A stretch of 64,000 nt of DNA. Source: JAVBLG01 sp031553655 (GTDB lineage Bacteria > Desulfobacterota > Desulfovibrionia > Desulfovibrionales > Desulfovibrionaceae). Both the position numbers and the translations under genes were made by a program. The notes beneath the pieces were generated by a model that saw nothing but the letters and a program-made list of their open reading frames with translations, was not told where the DNA came from and did not search any database. Location of the stretch: contig JAVBLG010000007.1 of assembly GCA_031553655.1 (NCBI GenBank), positions 1 through 64,000 on the forward strand. The letters are read 5' to 3'. Positions 7,930 through 17,014 of the stretch are shown here, in pieces. Position 1 is the stretch's first letter. Each line of letters begins with the position of its first letter.

Positions 7930-10263
7930 TTAACCTCCAGCCATACGCTCCAGCGCCGCGTCACCGACAGTGAGCGACGAGTTGAATCTGAGGCCGAACT
8001 GCTGCCCGTCATGCCAGCATACCATCCCTTCAACGGTATGCCCAAGGGAGGCGAACGGCGTGCCGGCAAAAGGAACGCGCAGTTTTCTGCCGGAAAGATC
8101 ATTACATTGACGGTGCAGACGCACCCGCATGCCGGACTGGCTTATATCGAGAATCTGCCCTTCAACATGTCTGCCGTCAACATCAATGGACACCTCGGTG
8201 GCTTCCTCAAGATGGAAGCGCTTATGATCACGCCGTTCCGAGCGCATGGATTCAATAAGCCCGGTCAGTTTTACCGATTGTTCGGCCAGAGTGTTAACCG
8301 CATTGGTGGACTCGTGCATATTGTCGGCCGAAGCGCGCGACATTTTGCTGATTTCACCCATAGTATCCAGAATGCGCAGGCTGGTGGACGATTGTTCCAC
8401 CGTTACCTTGGCGATCACATTCATTTCTCTGGCGGCGGCATTGGCCATTTGCAGAATAAGGGCCAGGCTTTCACCCGACTTGCCGGCCAAATTGTTGGAT
8501 TCATCGGTAAGAGCCACGGCCTCGGTGGTAGTTTTGTCGCTCTGACGCACGCTGTCTTGAATGGCGTTGACCGCCGTCACCACGTCACGGGTGGCGGTCA
8601 TGGTTTTTTCGGCCAGCTTGCGTACTTCGTCGGCAACCACGGCAAAACCGCGCCCGGCCTCACCCGCGCGGGCCGCTTCAATAGCCGCGTTCAGCGCCAG
8701 CAGGTTGGTCTGATCGGCTATGTCTTCAATAAGTGTAATAACCTGACTGATGCTCTGGGCATGCTCGCTCAGATTGCGCATGTCCTGAGCCAAGGTTTTG
8801 GTTTGTTGTGATACGCGCTGAATGCAGTTGATGGCATCGCGCACCACAGCTGCCCCGTTTTCCGCCTCGGTTCTGGTTGTGTCGGTGGTCTTTCTGGCTT
8901 CGTCGGCCCGCGAGGCGGCCTGATCCATATTATCGGCCATATGCTTGATGTCGCCCATGGCATGCACCACGGCGTCATCCTGCTGTTTGGCCATACCGTA
9001 ACTGGAATTGATGCTTTCCTTGACGTACTGGAAGCCGGAAATCTGCTCGCGGGAAATAATCTGGGCTGTGCAGACCGACTGATGTATGGTGTCGTTGAGC
9101 GCGGCGATACGTTCCTGTTGAGCATAAGCTTCGGAAAGGTCGCTCTGAAGGCTGATGGCCCCGATGAGGTTGCCGTCAAGATCGCGCAACGGCGAGGTAT
9201 TGATCAGCATATGCTTGCGCTCATGAGCCATATTGGTGAAGGTGGCCATTTGATCAGGGCGTTCCAGCCCGCTTTCCAGCATACGGGAAACTTCGGTAGG
9301 CCGTTTGGGGTCATTGTAGCAAAACTGCCCAAAGGGCATGCCCACATAAGACTCCATATTGCTGTCCGATCGGCCCATAACCTTGGCCAGGGCCGCGTTA
9401 CCATATCTGATGGTCCCGTCGGCATTACAAATCACAAAAGGCATGCTTATCCCCTTGAGAACGCTGCGGGAAAAGCCCAGCTCTTCCTTGAGCCCGGAGA
9501 GCATGCGGTTTATGCTGTCAGCAATAAGCCCTATTTCATCCTTGCGGTGAATGTTCAATGCCACATTCAAATTGCCCCTGGTCACCTGATCGCCGGTTTC
9601 GGCAATTTGCCGCAGAGGCACGGCCATGTTGCGGCTTACGAAATATCCGGCGATTATGGAGAACAGCGCCGCCAGCCCGGAAACGGACAGGGCGATAATC
9701 TGCGACATGGTAGCTGTTTTTTCAAGTTCGATACCGTTCTGAGTGGCTTCTTTGGCCACGGTTTCACGAATATCGGCCAGGGAGGAGATCACATTTTTAG
9801 AATAAACTTCGGTCCTCTCCGTAAAAAGCTTCCTGGCCTCGTCCAATTTTCCGGCTTTTGCCAAATCAGCTATTTCAATGGCCGATCTGTGCAATTGCAG
9901 ATGTGGATCTTCTATGGCCCTCATTCTGGAGCCCACGCCGGGCACAAGATTGATCAGCACTTTGGCGTCGTTGCCGTAATACCATTTGCCGAAGCCGCAC
10001 AAGCGCCCATCGGTCTGCACATTGAGATCGCCCTTTCCGCCCTGGAGAATGAATTTATCTACCGTTTCAGTCCAGCGGATATGGGCGATTTCCTTATCAA
10101 TGAGCGAAGCGGTGGCAAAAGCCTTGGTCAGGGCCGTGTCAGCGGTGTCGGACACTTTTTCGGTAAGCACAATTCCGGTCAGGCTGGTTGAAGCCAGGAT
10201 GACAACCACCACGCCGAAAATGATGGCCAACTTGGTCTTTATGGCAAGATCGCTCCAAAACAT
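7930..10263 (-). CDS. Chemoreceptor with CZB, HAMP, PAS, MA and PilZ domains
   Basis: A 777-residue methyl-accepting chemotaxis protein. Order: TM1 (about 11-33); a periplasmic CZB-like zinc-binding domain with candidate ligands H61, C89 (CGFGKWYYGND), H121 and H125; TM2 (about 187-209); HAMP (210-262); a PAS-like domain (about 265-390); the signalling domain with the conserved tip DQTNLLALNAAIEAARAG; and a C-terminal PilZ domain (RRDHKRF, then DISQSGMRV). CZB domains sense zinc or oxidants such as hypochlorous acid in known cases. PilZ binds cyclic di-GMP. One protein may therefore join redox or zinc input, c-di-GMP and flagellar control. A paralogue of identical length lies directly upstream. 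Confidence 0.88.
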   Translation of the reverse strand: MFWSDLAIKTKLAIIFGVVVVILASTSLTGIVLTEKVSDTADTALTKAFATASLIDKEIAHIRWTETVDKFILQGGKGDLNVQTDGRLCGFGKWYYGNDAKVLINLVPGVGSRMRAIEDPHLQLHRSAIEIADLAKAGKLDEARKLFTERTEVYSKNVISSLADIRETVAKEATQNGIELEKTATMSQIIALSVSGLAALFSIIAGYFVSRNMAVPLRQIAETGDQVTRGNLNVALNIHRKDEIGLIADSINRMLSGLKEELGFSRSVLKGISMPFVICNADGTIRYGNAALAKVMGRSDSNMESYVGMPFGQFCYNDPKRPTEVSRMLESGLERPDQMATFTNMAHERKHMLINTSPLRDLDGNLIGAISLQSDLSEAYAQQERIAALNDTIHQSVCTAQIISREQISGFQYVKESINSSYGMAKQQDDAVVHAMGDIKHMADNMDQAASRADEARKTTDTTRTEAENGAAVVRDAINCIQRVSQQTKTLAQDMRNLSEHAQSISQVITLIEDIADQTNLLALNAAIEAARAGEAGRGFAVVADEVRKLAEKTMTATRDVVTAVNAIQDSVRQSDKTTTEAVALTDESNNLAGKSGESLALILQMANAAAREMNVIAKVTVEQSSTSLRILDTMGEISKMSRASADNMHESTNAVNTLAEQSVKLTGLIESMRSERRDHKRFHLEEATEVSIDVDGRHVEGQILDISQSGMRVRLHRQCNDLSGRKLRVPFAGTPFASLGHTVEGMVCWHDGQQFGLRFNSSLTVGDAALERMAGG

Positions 10264-10401
10264 GCTGCCCCCACAAAATAATTGTTATTTATTGCCCGGT
10301 GCCCCGGCTTTCAATCATAAATAAAGGTGCTTTTAACGGCACTGCCTATAGTATTTCAACTTCTCAATGTTACATCTATATGAATTTTTTTAAATTTAAA
10401 G

Positions 10402-12735
10402 TTAGCTGTTGGCCAATCTCTCCAGTCCGGCATCATCAATATTGAAGGGTTGTTCCAATCTCAGACCAATCTGCTGACCGTCGTGCCAGCACACCTTGGC
10501 GTCAGCCGATGGGCATAATTTGGCGAATATGGTTCCCTGCAAGCTGATAACCACGTCCCTGCCGGCCAGATCCGGGGACTGCTTGTACAGGTGCACGCGC
10601 AAACCATGACGGCTTATGTCAATCAACTGGCATTGCATACTGCCGGCGCCCGCGACGGCAACACTGATATCGGCCGTTTCCCTAAGATAAAACCGCTTTG
10701 CATCACGCCTGTCGGAGCGCATGGCCTCAATCAACCCAGTAAGTTTGGCTGACTGCTCAGCAAGCATATTAACCGCATTGGTGGACTCGTGCATATTGTC
10801 GGCCGAAGCGCGCGACATTTTGCTGATTTCGCCCATGGTATCCAAAATACGCAGACTGGTGGCCGATTGTTCCATCGTCACTTTGGCGATTACATTCATT
10901 TCTCTGGCGGCGGCATTGGCCATTTGCAGAATAAGGGCCAGGCTTTCGCCGGACTTTCCGGCCAGAGTGTTGGATTCGCCAGTAAGAGCCACAGCCTCGG
11001 TGGTGGTTTTGTCGCTCTGGCGCACACTGTCCTGAATGGCGTTTACCGCTGTTACAACGTCACGGGTGGCGGTCATAGTTTTTTCGGCCAGCTTGCGCAC
11101 TTCATCGGCAACAACAGCAAAACCGCGCCCCGCATCGCCCGCGCGGGCTGCTTCAATGGCCGCGTTAAGAGCCAGCAGGTTGGTCTGGTCGGCTCTCTCT
11201 TCAATAAGAGTAATAACCTGACTGATGCTCTGGGCATGCTCGCTCAGATTGCGCATGTCCTGAGCCAAGGTTTTGGTTTGTTCAGAAACGCGCTGAATGC
11301 AGTTGATGGCGTCGCGCACCACGGCCGCCCCATTTTCCGCCTCGCTTCTGGTGTTGTCGGTGGTCTTTCTGGCTTCGTCGGCCCGCGAGGCGGCCTGATC
11401 CATGTTATCGGCCATATTTTTGATGTCGCCCATGGCATGCACCACGGCGTTATCTTGTTGTTTGGCCATATCATAGCTGGAATTGATGCTTTGCTTCACT
11501 GTGTTGAAGCCTTCGTTCTGCTCGTGCGAAATAGTCTGGGCCGTGCAGACTGACTGAAAAATGGTTTCATTGAGCGCGGCGATGCGTTCCTGCTGGGCAT
11601 AGGCTTCGGAAAGGTCACTCAGCAAAGTTATGGCCCCAATGAGCCTGCCGTCGAGATCCACCAGAGGAGACGTGTTGATCAGCAGTTGACGACGGTCGCC
11701 GTTTGGAGCGGTGAAGGTGCGCATATGATCGGGACGTTCCCTACCGCTTTCCAAAACCCTGGATATTTCTGAGGGATGTTTGGGGTCACCATAGCCGAAT
11801 TGTCCATAAGAAACACCAATATAAGACTCGGGCGTTCCAGGCCGGGCCATGGCCTGCACAAGGCGTTCGTTGAGATATTTGATGGTGCCGTCGGCATTGC
11901 ATACGGCCAAAGGCATGTTTATGCCTTTAAGCACGCTACGGGAAAAACCCAATTCTTCTTTCAGCCCGGCCAACATCCTGTTAAGACTGTCGGCGATAAG
12001 CCCTACTTCGTCCTTGCGGTGGATGTTCAGATCCACATTCAAATTGCCCCTGGTAACCTGATCGCCGGTTTCGGCAATCTTTCTCAAAGGTACGGCCAGG
12101 TTTCGGCTTACAAAATAACCGGCGATCAGGGAAAACAGGGCCGCCAGCCCGGAAACGGACAGGGCTATAATCTGCGACATGGTGGCTGTGTCTTCCAGCT
12201 CAGTACCATTCTGAGTGGCTTCTTTGTTCACTGTTTCACGAATGTCGGCCAGAGCGGCGATAACATTTTTGGAATATACGGCGGTTTTGGAGTCAAAAAG
12301 CTTTTTAGCTTCGTCAAGCTTTTTGGCTGCTATCAGATCCCTTATTTCAATGGCGGATCTGTGCAGTTGCAGATGCGGTTCATCTATGGCTTTCATACGG
12401 CCGGCTATGCTCGGAACCAGGCCTGTCAGCACCTTGGAGTCGTTGCCGTAATACCACCTGCCGAAGCCGCAGAGGCGGCCGTCGGTCTGTATGTTGAATT
12501 CCCCGCTTCCTCCTTGGAGAATGTATCTCTCAACGGCTTCGGTCCACTTTATGTGGGCGATTTCCTTTTCCATCAACGATGCGGTGGCAAAGGCTTTGGT
12601 CAGGGCTGTTTCGGCGGTATTGCCAACTTTTTCGGTGAGAAATATCCCGGTGAGGCTGGTTGACAGAAGTACAAGTACAACCGCCCCGAAAATCACCGAC
12701 AGCTTGGTTTTGATAGCCAGATTGCTCCAGAACAT
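10402..12735 (-). CDS. Second CZB-HAMP-PAS-MA-PilZ chemoreceptor (tandem paralogue)
   Basis: Also 777 residues and collinear with its neighbour: TM1, CZB-like domain (HIKW, CGFGRWYYGND, then EPHLQLHRSAIEI), TM2, HAMP, PAS, MA and PilZ (RRDAKRF, then DISRHGLRV). All four zinc ligands, the signalling tip and the PilZ motif are kept. The MA domains are close to identical between the two proteins, while PAS and PilZ differ clearly, so the pair arose by duplication and the input parts diverged, or the MA part is being homogenised by gene conversion. The gap between the genes is 138 bp with no clear terminator; they may be co-transcribed. Faces flgF across a 323 bp gap. Confidence 0.88.
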   Translation of the reverse strand: MFWSNLAIKTKLSVIFGAVVLVLLSTSLTGIFLTEKVGNTAETALTKAFATASLMEKEIAHIKWTEAVERYILQGGSGEFNIQTDGRLCGFGRWYYGNDSKVLTGLVPSIAGRMKAIDEPHLQLHRSAIEIRDLIAAKKLDEAKKLFDSKTAVYSKNVIAALADIRETVNKEATQNGTELEDTATMSQIIALSVSGLAALFSLIAGYFVSRNLAVPLRKIAETGDQVTRGNLNVDLNIHRKDEVGLIADSLNRMLAGLKEELGFSRSVLKGINMPLAVCNADGTIKYLNERLVQAMARPGTPESYIGVSYGQFGYGDPKHPSEISRVLESGRERPDHMRTFTAPNGDRRQLLINTSPLVDLDGRLIGAITLLSDLSEAYAQQERIAALNETIFQSVCTAQTISHEQNEGFNTVKQSINSSYDMAKQQDNAVVHAMGDIKNMADNMDQAASRADEARKTTDNTRSEAENGAAVVRDAINCIQRVSEQTKTLAQDMRNLSEHAQSISQVITLIEERADQTNLLALNAAIEAARAGDAGRGFAVVADEVRKLAEKTMTATRDVVTAVNAIQDSVRQSDKTTTEAVALTGESNTLAGKSGESLALILQMANAAAREMNVIAKVTMEQSATSLRILDTMGEISKMSRASADNMHESTNAVNMLAEQSAKLTGLIEAMRSDRRDAKRFYLRETADISVAVAGAGSMQCQLIDISRHGLRVHLYKQSPDLAGRDVVISLQGTIFAKLCPSADAKVCWHDGQQIGLRLEQPFNIDDAGLERLANS

Positions 12736-13058
12736 AGCTACTCTCCAGGCGCGTCCGCGTCATTTGCGTTACAAATTAGTCAGAAAGCAGTAAATAATAA
12801 AAATTACGCCATAGGTCTAACGTCGCTAGTGCAGAACTAACATTAGAACATATCGTTATCAAGCCACATTTCTTTATGGCATAAGCCATTTTTTGTTATT
12901 TTTCCAAGAAGGGCCTAACGATGCATAGGAATTTAACCGCGCAAATACCGCCGGGACATATAAAATTTATGGTCTGAAACTTGCAAGAGAGGTGTTGAAT
13001 AAAAGCCGAAAAAATGGCCCATGTAAGCGCCCACATACGGCAAAGCAGGAGAAATATC
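12736..13058. other. 323 bp intergenic region with the flgF promoter
   Basis: Divergent spacer between the second chemoreceptor (minus) and flgF (plus). The recognisable element is a sigma-54-type promoter at 12970-12985. The rest is AT-rich and shows no other gene. Confidence 0.55.
12970..12985 (+). promoter_or_regulatory. Sigma-54-type promoter for flgFGAH
   Basis: TGGTCTGAAACTTGCA has GG at 12971-12972 and GC at 12983-12984, separated by exactly ten bases, as in the RpoN -24/-12 element. It lies about 75 bp upstream of the flgF start. Rod and ring genes are RpoN-dependent in several flagellated bacteria. Assigned by sequence only. Confidence 0.6.
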
Positions 13059-13850
13059 ATGCAAGACGGCATGCTTAGCGGACTTTTTGGAGCTCTTACC
13101 ACTGAGCACAGAATGAACTTCATCGCCAATAATTTGGCGAACGTCAACACCACCGGCTACAAACGCGATACTGTGGCGTTCAAGGACACCATGGCCTCTT
13201 ACGCCCATGACGAAATCCGCGAGCCGCTGATGACGGTGCGCTCCAAGCCGCTTTTCCCGGAACCCAAAAACATGGTGCGGCCGCGTGTGGCCGTGTCGCA
13301 GGTTGATTTCAGCCAGGGTTCCATGCACGCCACCGGCAATCCGCTTGATCTGGCCATTGCCGGAGATGGATTTTTCAAAATCAACACCCCGGGCGGAACC
13401 TATTATACCCGCGACGGGCATTTTGTGCTTTCCGGCGACGGAACCCTGATGACGCCCCAGGGCTGGACGGTGCAGTCCGACGGAGGGCAGATCACCATTC
13501 CCCAGGGCACCAGGCATGTGATGATCAGCGAAGACGGACAAGTTTTTGCTGATGAAGAGCAAATGGGCACCATAGACGTGGTTACCGTGGATGACCTGAC
13601 AAAAATGGAAAAATACGGGCGTAACCTTTACCGGCCAAGGCCGGGCTCGGACGTTGCCGAGCAAAACGCCTTTGACGGCCAAACCCGTCTGGCTCAGGGC
13701 TTCACGGAAAAAGCCAATGTGGAAGTTGTTTATGAAATGGTCAATATGATTGAAACCAACAGGTTGTTTGAAGCCTATCAGAAAATAATTCAATCTTCTG
13801 ACACCATGGATCGCGACGCCATAAGCAGGGTCGGCCGCAGAAGCAGTTAA
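13059..13850 (+). CDS. flgF: Flagellar proximal rod protein FlgF
   Basis: A 263-residue rod protein of the flagellar rod/hook/axial family. The N-terminal motif NFIANNLANVNTTGYKR (about residues 18-34) and the C-terminal helix NVEVVYEMVNMIETNRLFEA are the coiled parts that polymerise in the rod; the middle carries ATGNPLDLAIAGDGFF. The start at 13059 follows AGGAGA; an in-frame ATG at 13014 has no ribosome site and adds 15 residues before the conserved N-terminus. It opens the flgFGAH unit behind the putative sigma-54 promoter. Confidence 0.93.
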   Translation: MQDGMLSGLFGALTTEHRMNFIANNLANVNTTGYKRDTVAFKDTMASYAHDEIREPLMTVRSKPLFPEPKNMVRPRVAVSQVDFSQGSMHATGNPLDLAIAGDGFFKINTPGGTYYTRDGHFVLSGDGTLMTPQGWTVQSDGGQITIPQGTRHVMISEDGQVFADEEQMGTIDVVTVDDLTKMEKYGRNLYRPRPGSDVAEQNAFDGQTRLAQGFTEKANVEVVYEMVNMIETNRLFEAYQKIIQSSDTMDRDAISRVGRRSS

Positions 13851-13950
13851 ACGCGCGGTCACCGGCGGGGCCGCCCGAACGCCCGGCGTTCGCAACTATT
13901 ACAGAAAAAAATATTGTTTCGTGTTTTGCAAATGAAAAGGAGTCTTCATT

Positions 13951-14736
13951 ATGATGCGTTCTTTGTGGACCGGCGCCTCGGGCATGGTGGCCCAACAACT
14001 CAACGTTGACGTGATTTCCCACAACCTGGCCAACGTCAATACCACCGGCTTCAAAAAAAGTCGGGCCGAATTTGAAGACCTCATGTATCAAACCATGAAG
14101 ATTGCCGGCTCAATCGTACAGGGCGACACCAGGCTGCCGGTGGGCATACAGGTGGGCATGGGTACCCGCCCCACGGCTGTTCATAAATTCTATTCGCAAG
14201 GCGATTTTCAGAATACCGGCAACCCTCTGGACGTGGCCGTTGAAGGCGACGGATTCTTTCAGGTGGATGTGAACGGCGAACTCATGTATACCCGCGCCGG
14301 AGCTTTCAAGCTCAATCAGGACGGCACCGTGGTCACGGCCAACGGCTACATCCTTCAGCCCGAGTTCACCGTACCCCCGGAAACCAAAAACATAGCCGTA
14401 TCCGCCATAGGGCACATCTCCGCCCTTGATTCCAACGGGCAGGAAATAGCCGGGGCCGACATTCCTCTTTATACCTTCATCAACCCGGCCGGTCTGGATT
14501 CGCGCGGGCGTAACCTCTACACCCCCACCGACGCTTCCGGGGCGGAAACAGAAGGTGTGCCCGGTACCGACAATGTGGGCACCCTGGCCCAGGGCTTTCT
14601 GGAAATGTCCAACGTGGAAGTGGTGGACGAAATGGTCAACATGATTGTGGGGCAACGCGCCTACGAAGTGAACTCCAAATCGATCCAGACTTCCGACGCC
14701 ATGCTCGGCATAGCCGTGCAGCTCAAGAGGAGTTAG
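13951..14736 (+). CDS. flgG: Flagellar distal rod protein FlgG
   Basis: A 261-residue rod protein, the normal length. It starts MMRSLWTGASGMVAQQL, has DVISHNLANVNTTGFKKSR, GNPLDVAVEGDGFFQVD and the C-terminal NVEVVDEMVNMIVGQRAYE, all hallmarks of FlgG. It builds the distal rod that crosses the peptidoglycan and outer membrane. AAGGAG precedes the start; the first or second ATG may be used. It is 100 bp after flgF and 6 bp before flgA. Confidence 0.95.
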   Translation: MMRSLWTGASGMVAQQLNVDVISHNLANVNTTGFKKSRAEFEDLMYQTMKIAGSIVQGDTRLPVGIQVGMGTRPTAVHKFYSQGDFQNTGNPLDVAVEGDGFFQVDVNGELMYTRAGAFKLNQDGTVVTANGYILQPEFTVPPETKNIAVSAIGHISALDSNGQEIAGADIPLYTFINPAGLDSRGRNLYTPTDASGAETEGVPGTDNVGTLAQGFLEMSNVEVVDEMVNMIVGQRAYEVNSKSIQTSDAMLGIAVQLKRS

Positions 14737-14742
14737 CGGTTT

Positions 14743-15942
14743 ATGAAAGCTCTGGCGGTTCTGGCTGCGGCCATGCTGCTTTTTTCCATATGCGCCGGAG
14801 CGCTCGCCGCCTCTTACGGAGGGTCGCCGTCAATCATGTGGCGCGACGAGGAGCGCGCGGCGCGGCGCGGCGTAACAAGCGCAACAGGCGTCGAAACAAA
14901 TCAGTCCAGAGCAAGGGTGCAGGCTTTGCCGGGCATTCCCTTGCCGCAATCAGCAGTTAGTGAAAGAACAACCTCCGTGCGCGGGGGGCTGGCCAGCAAC
15001 CCGCGTATAAACGCCCATGGCGGCACCTTGCAAACCGCGCCCGGCCCGGACGACTGGCGCATAAAAATAAGGGAAGCGGCGGTCACGACCGGGCCAATGG
15101 TAACCCTGGCCGAAATAGCCGATCCGCTGGGACCGATCTCCGCCGAAGATTGGCGAGCTTTGGCTGCCACCCCGCTGTGGCCGGCCCCGGAAGAAGGGGG
15201 CAAGCCCTTTCAAATCAATAAAACCAGGGTAACCCAGGCTCTGAAAACCGTTCTTGGCGAAGCCATAGCCGACCACTGCATTGTTCCCAACAGCCTTACA
15301 ATGCAAAAAGGGGGGTTGGTGCTGCGTGAAGAGGATCTGCGCTCATATGTGGTCAGAACATTGACGCCGCAACTCGCGGCCATGCCCGGTGAGGCCGGCC
15401 TTCAGGATCTGCGCCTGCCGCCTTACATTTTTTTGGCTCACCCCCAGCAGATTGTGGAACTTGAACCCGTAAAACTGGTGCCGGGACGCCTAAACATGCG
15501 CTTTGTAATACGCGAGGCCAACGGCCAGGTTTTGAAACGCGTGTCCGGCTCGGCAACTCTTGATATGTGGATTAATGTCCCGGCGACGGCCCGCCCCCTG
15601 AACAAGGGCGATCATATCTCCGCCGAAAATGTGACGTTCATCCGTATGAACGCCGCCGGTATGCGTGAAATGCCCTGGGACGGACGTGGAGGCCCCTGGC
15701 AGGTGCTGCGCTCCATAGGCGCGGGGCAACCCATTTTCCAGGGAGATCTGGCCGCGCAAGCCATGGTGCGCAAGGGTACCGTGGTAAGCATGCAATATTC
15801 CGTTGGCAATGTGCACATTCGCACCCAAGCCGAAGCCCTGACCGACGGCGCGCCCGGAGCCACAATTCCGGTACGCAACTTGCAAAGTAAAAAACAAATC
15901 TATGCCACAGTGGTTGACGGCAATACAGTGGTCGTCAAGTAG
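14743..15942 (+). CDS. flgA: P-ring assembly chaperone FlgA
   Basis: A 399-residue exported protein with a signal peptide (MKALAVLAAAMLLFSICAG, cleavage probably after ALAA). FlgA is a periplasmic chaperone for FlgI P-ring assembly. The C-terminal half holds the SAF-like and FlgA domain, with LNKGDHISAENVTFIRM and AGQPIFQGDL, ending in VHIRTQAEALTDGAPG and VRNLQSKKQIYATVV. It is much longer than the roughly 220-residue enteric FlgA, owing to an N-terminal region of about 100 poorly conserved residues before the domain. AGGAG lies in the last codons of flgG, so translation may be coupled. Confidence 0.88.
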   Translation: MKALAVLAAAMLLFSICAGALAASYGGSPSIMWRDEERAARRGVTSATGVETNQSRARVQALPGIPLPQSAVSERTTSVRGGLASNPRINAHGGTLQTAPGPDDWRIKIREAAVTTGPMVTLAEIADPLGPISAEDWRALAATPLWPAPEEGGKPFQINKTRVTQALKTVLGEAIADHCIVPNSLTMQKGGLVLREEDLRSYVVRTLTPQLAAMPGEAGLQDLRLPPYIFLAHPQQIVELEPVKLVPGRLNMRFVIREANGQVLKRVSGSATLDMWINVPATARPLNKGDHISAENVTFIRMNAAGMREMPWDGRGGPWQVLRSIGAGQPIFQGDLAAQAMVRKGTVVSMQYSVGNVHIRTQAEALTDGAPGATIPVRNLQSKKQIYATVVDGNTVVVK

Positions 15943-15959
15943 CTTTCAAGGAGATACCC

Positions 15960-16715
15960 ATGCGTAATCGCACCATATTCTATGCCGGAACAATTATGCT
16001 GGCGCTGATTTCCGGATGCAACGGCCCTAAAAAAGCGCCTAATTTCCAGCCCCCGGTGGTGCCTGAACAGCAATACCGCACCGAGACCTCGCGCCAGAAC
16101 AACCCCGGCTCCATTTTTGCCGAAAGCGAGGCCGATCAGCTGTTTGCCGACAGCCGCGCCAGACGTGTGGGCGACATAGTGGTTGTAAAGATCACTGAAA
16201 GCACCACCGGCAAAAACAAGGCCGACACCACGGCCAGCAAGGGTAATACCAACGGCTACGGCGTAGCCAGCTATTTCGGCGAAACCAAGGCGCCCTTCAT
16301 TCCCGGCGTCAGCCTGATTCCCGTTGTCGGAGGCCTGGCCAACGGCATGACCAAGTCCGTGGGCGCGGCCACCGGCAACAATGTGCTCTCAACCAACTCA
16401 GACAGTGATCTCAACACCACCGGCGAAACCAAGCGCGAAAACAAGCTCACCGCGGCCCTGGCGGCCAGAGTGGTGCGGGTCATGCCCGGCGGCATTTTGC
16501 AGATTGAAGGCGCGCGCGAAATACGCATCAACGAAGAAACCCAGTATATGGTCGTAACCGGCACTATACGCAGCCGCGACGTGGCCGCCGACAACAGCAT
16601 ACAGTCAACCCAGATTGCCGACGCCAGTATACAATACTATGGCAAGGGCGTCCTGGCCGACAAGCAGAAGCCTGGGTGGTTTAGCCGCCTCATGGACAAC
16701 GTCTGGCCTTTCTAA
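15960..16715 (+). CDS. flgH: Flagellar L-ring lipoprotein FlgH
   Basis: A 251-residue outer-membrane lipoprotein. Lipobox LISGC places the lipidated cysteine at residue 20. FlgH signatures SRARRVGDIVVVKITESTTG, then GGILQIEGAREIRINEETQ and TGTIRSRDVAADNSIQSTQ, are present. It forms the L-ring bushing around the rod. AAGGAG precedes the ATG. flgI, which normally follows in this kind of cluster, is not here: a 21-bp hairpin starts 33 bp after the stop. Confidence 0.94.
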   Translation: MRNRTIFYAGTIMLALISGCNGPKKAPNFQPPVVPEQQYRTETSRQNNPGSIFAESEADQLFADSRARRVGDIVVVKITESTTGKNKADTTASKGNTNGYGVASYFGETKAPFIPGVSLIPVVGGLANGMTKSVGAATGNNVLSTNSDSDLNTTGETKRENKLTAALAARVVRVMPGGILQIEGAREIRINEETQYMVVTGTIRSRDVAADNSIQSTQIADASIQYYGKGVLADKQKPGWFSRLMDNVWPF

Positions 16716-16747
16716 AGCGGCTGGCCGGACCGGCGGCGGCGTCAATT

Positions 16748-16804
16748 CGCCAAAAATCAGGCGGGGATGAACCAAAGAGTTCTATCCCCGCCTGATTTTT
16801 GGCG
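16748..16804. terminator. Very strong hairpin ending the flg cluster
   Basis: A perfect 21-bp inverted repeat (CGCCAAAAATCAGGCGGGGAT at 16748-16768 and its complement at 16784-16804), loop of 15 bases. The right arm itself carries TTTTT but no T tract follows. It closes the flgFGAH unit. Confidence 0.72.
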
Positions 16805-17014
16805 ATTTCCTTGCCGGCAATCCAACCTGCCGCTTTAGAAACCCGCCGAACTCTTATCCTCCGGCTTTTTAACCATTTTCTTTATTAAAATCTATGGCAA
16901 GTGTCGTAAAAACATTCTATGTTCCAATCCACAGTCAGCTACATCCGCCGACTGGACTCGTCTCCGGCCTGTAGGAACAGGCAAGGAAGATTTCGGACTA
17001 TAAAGGAAATTTTG

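Noticed and set aside
7930..12663. Long open frames on the plus strand opposite the two chemoreceptor genes (for example 8011-8811, 8941-10191, 11776-12663).
   Set aside because: They are antisense to genes with clear domains, have no family resemblance, and are rich in His, Gly and Arg as expected from codon bias read on the other strand.
7930..12735. The two nearly equal receptor genes as a sequence assembly duplication.
   Set aside because: The proteins differ throughout the N-terminal, PAS and PilZ parts and by scattered residues even in the signalling domain, so they are real paralogues.
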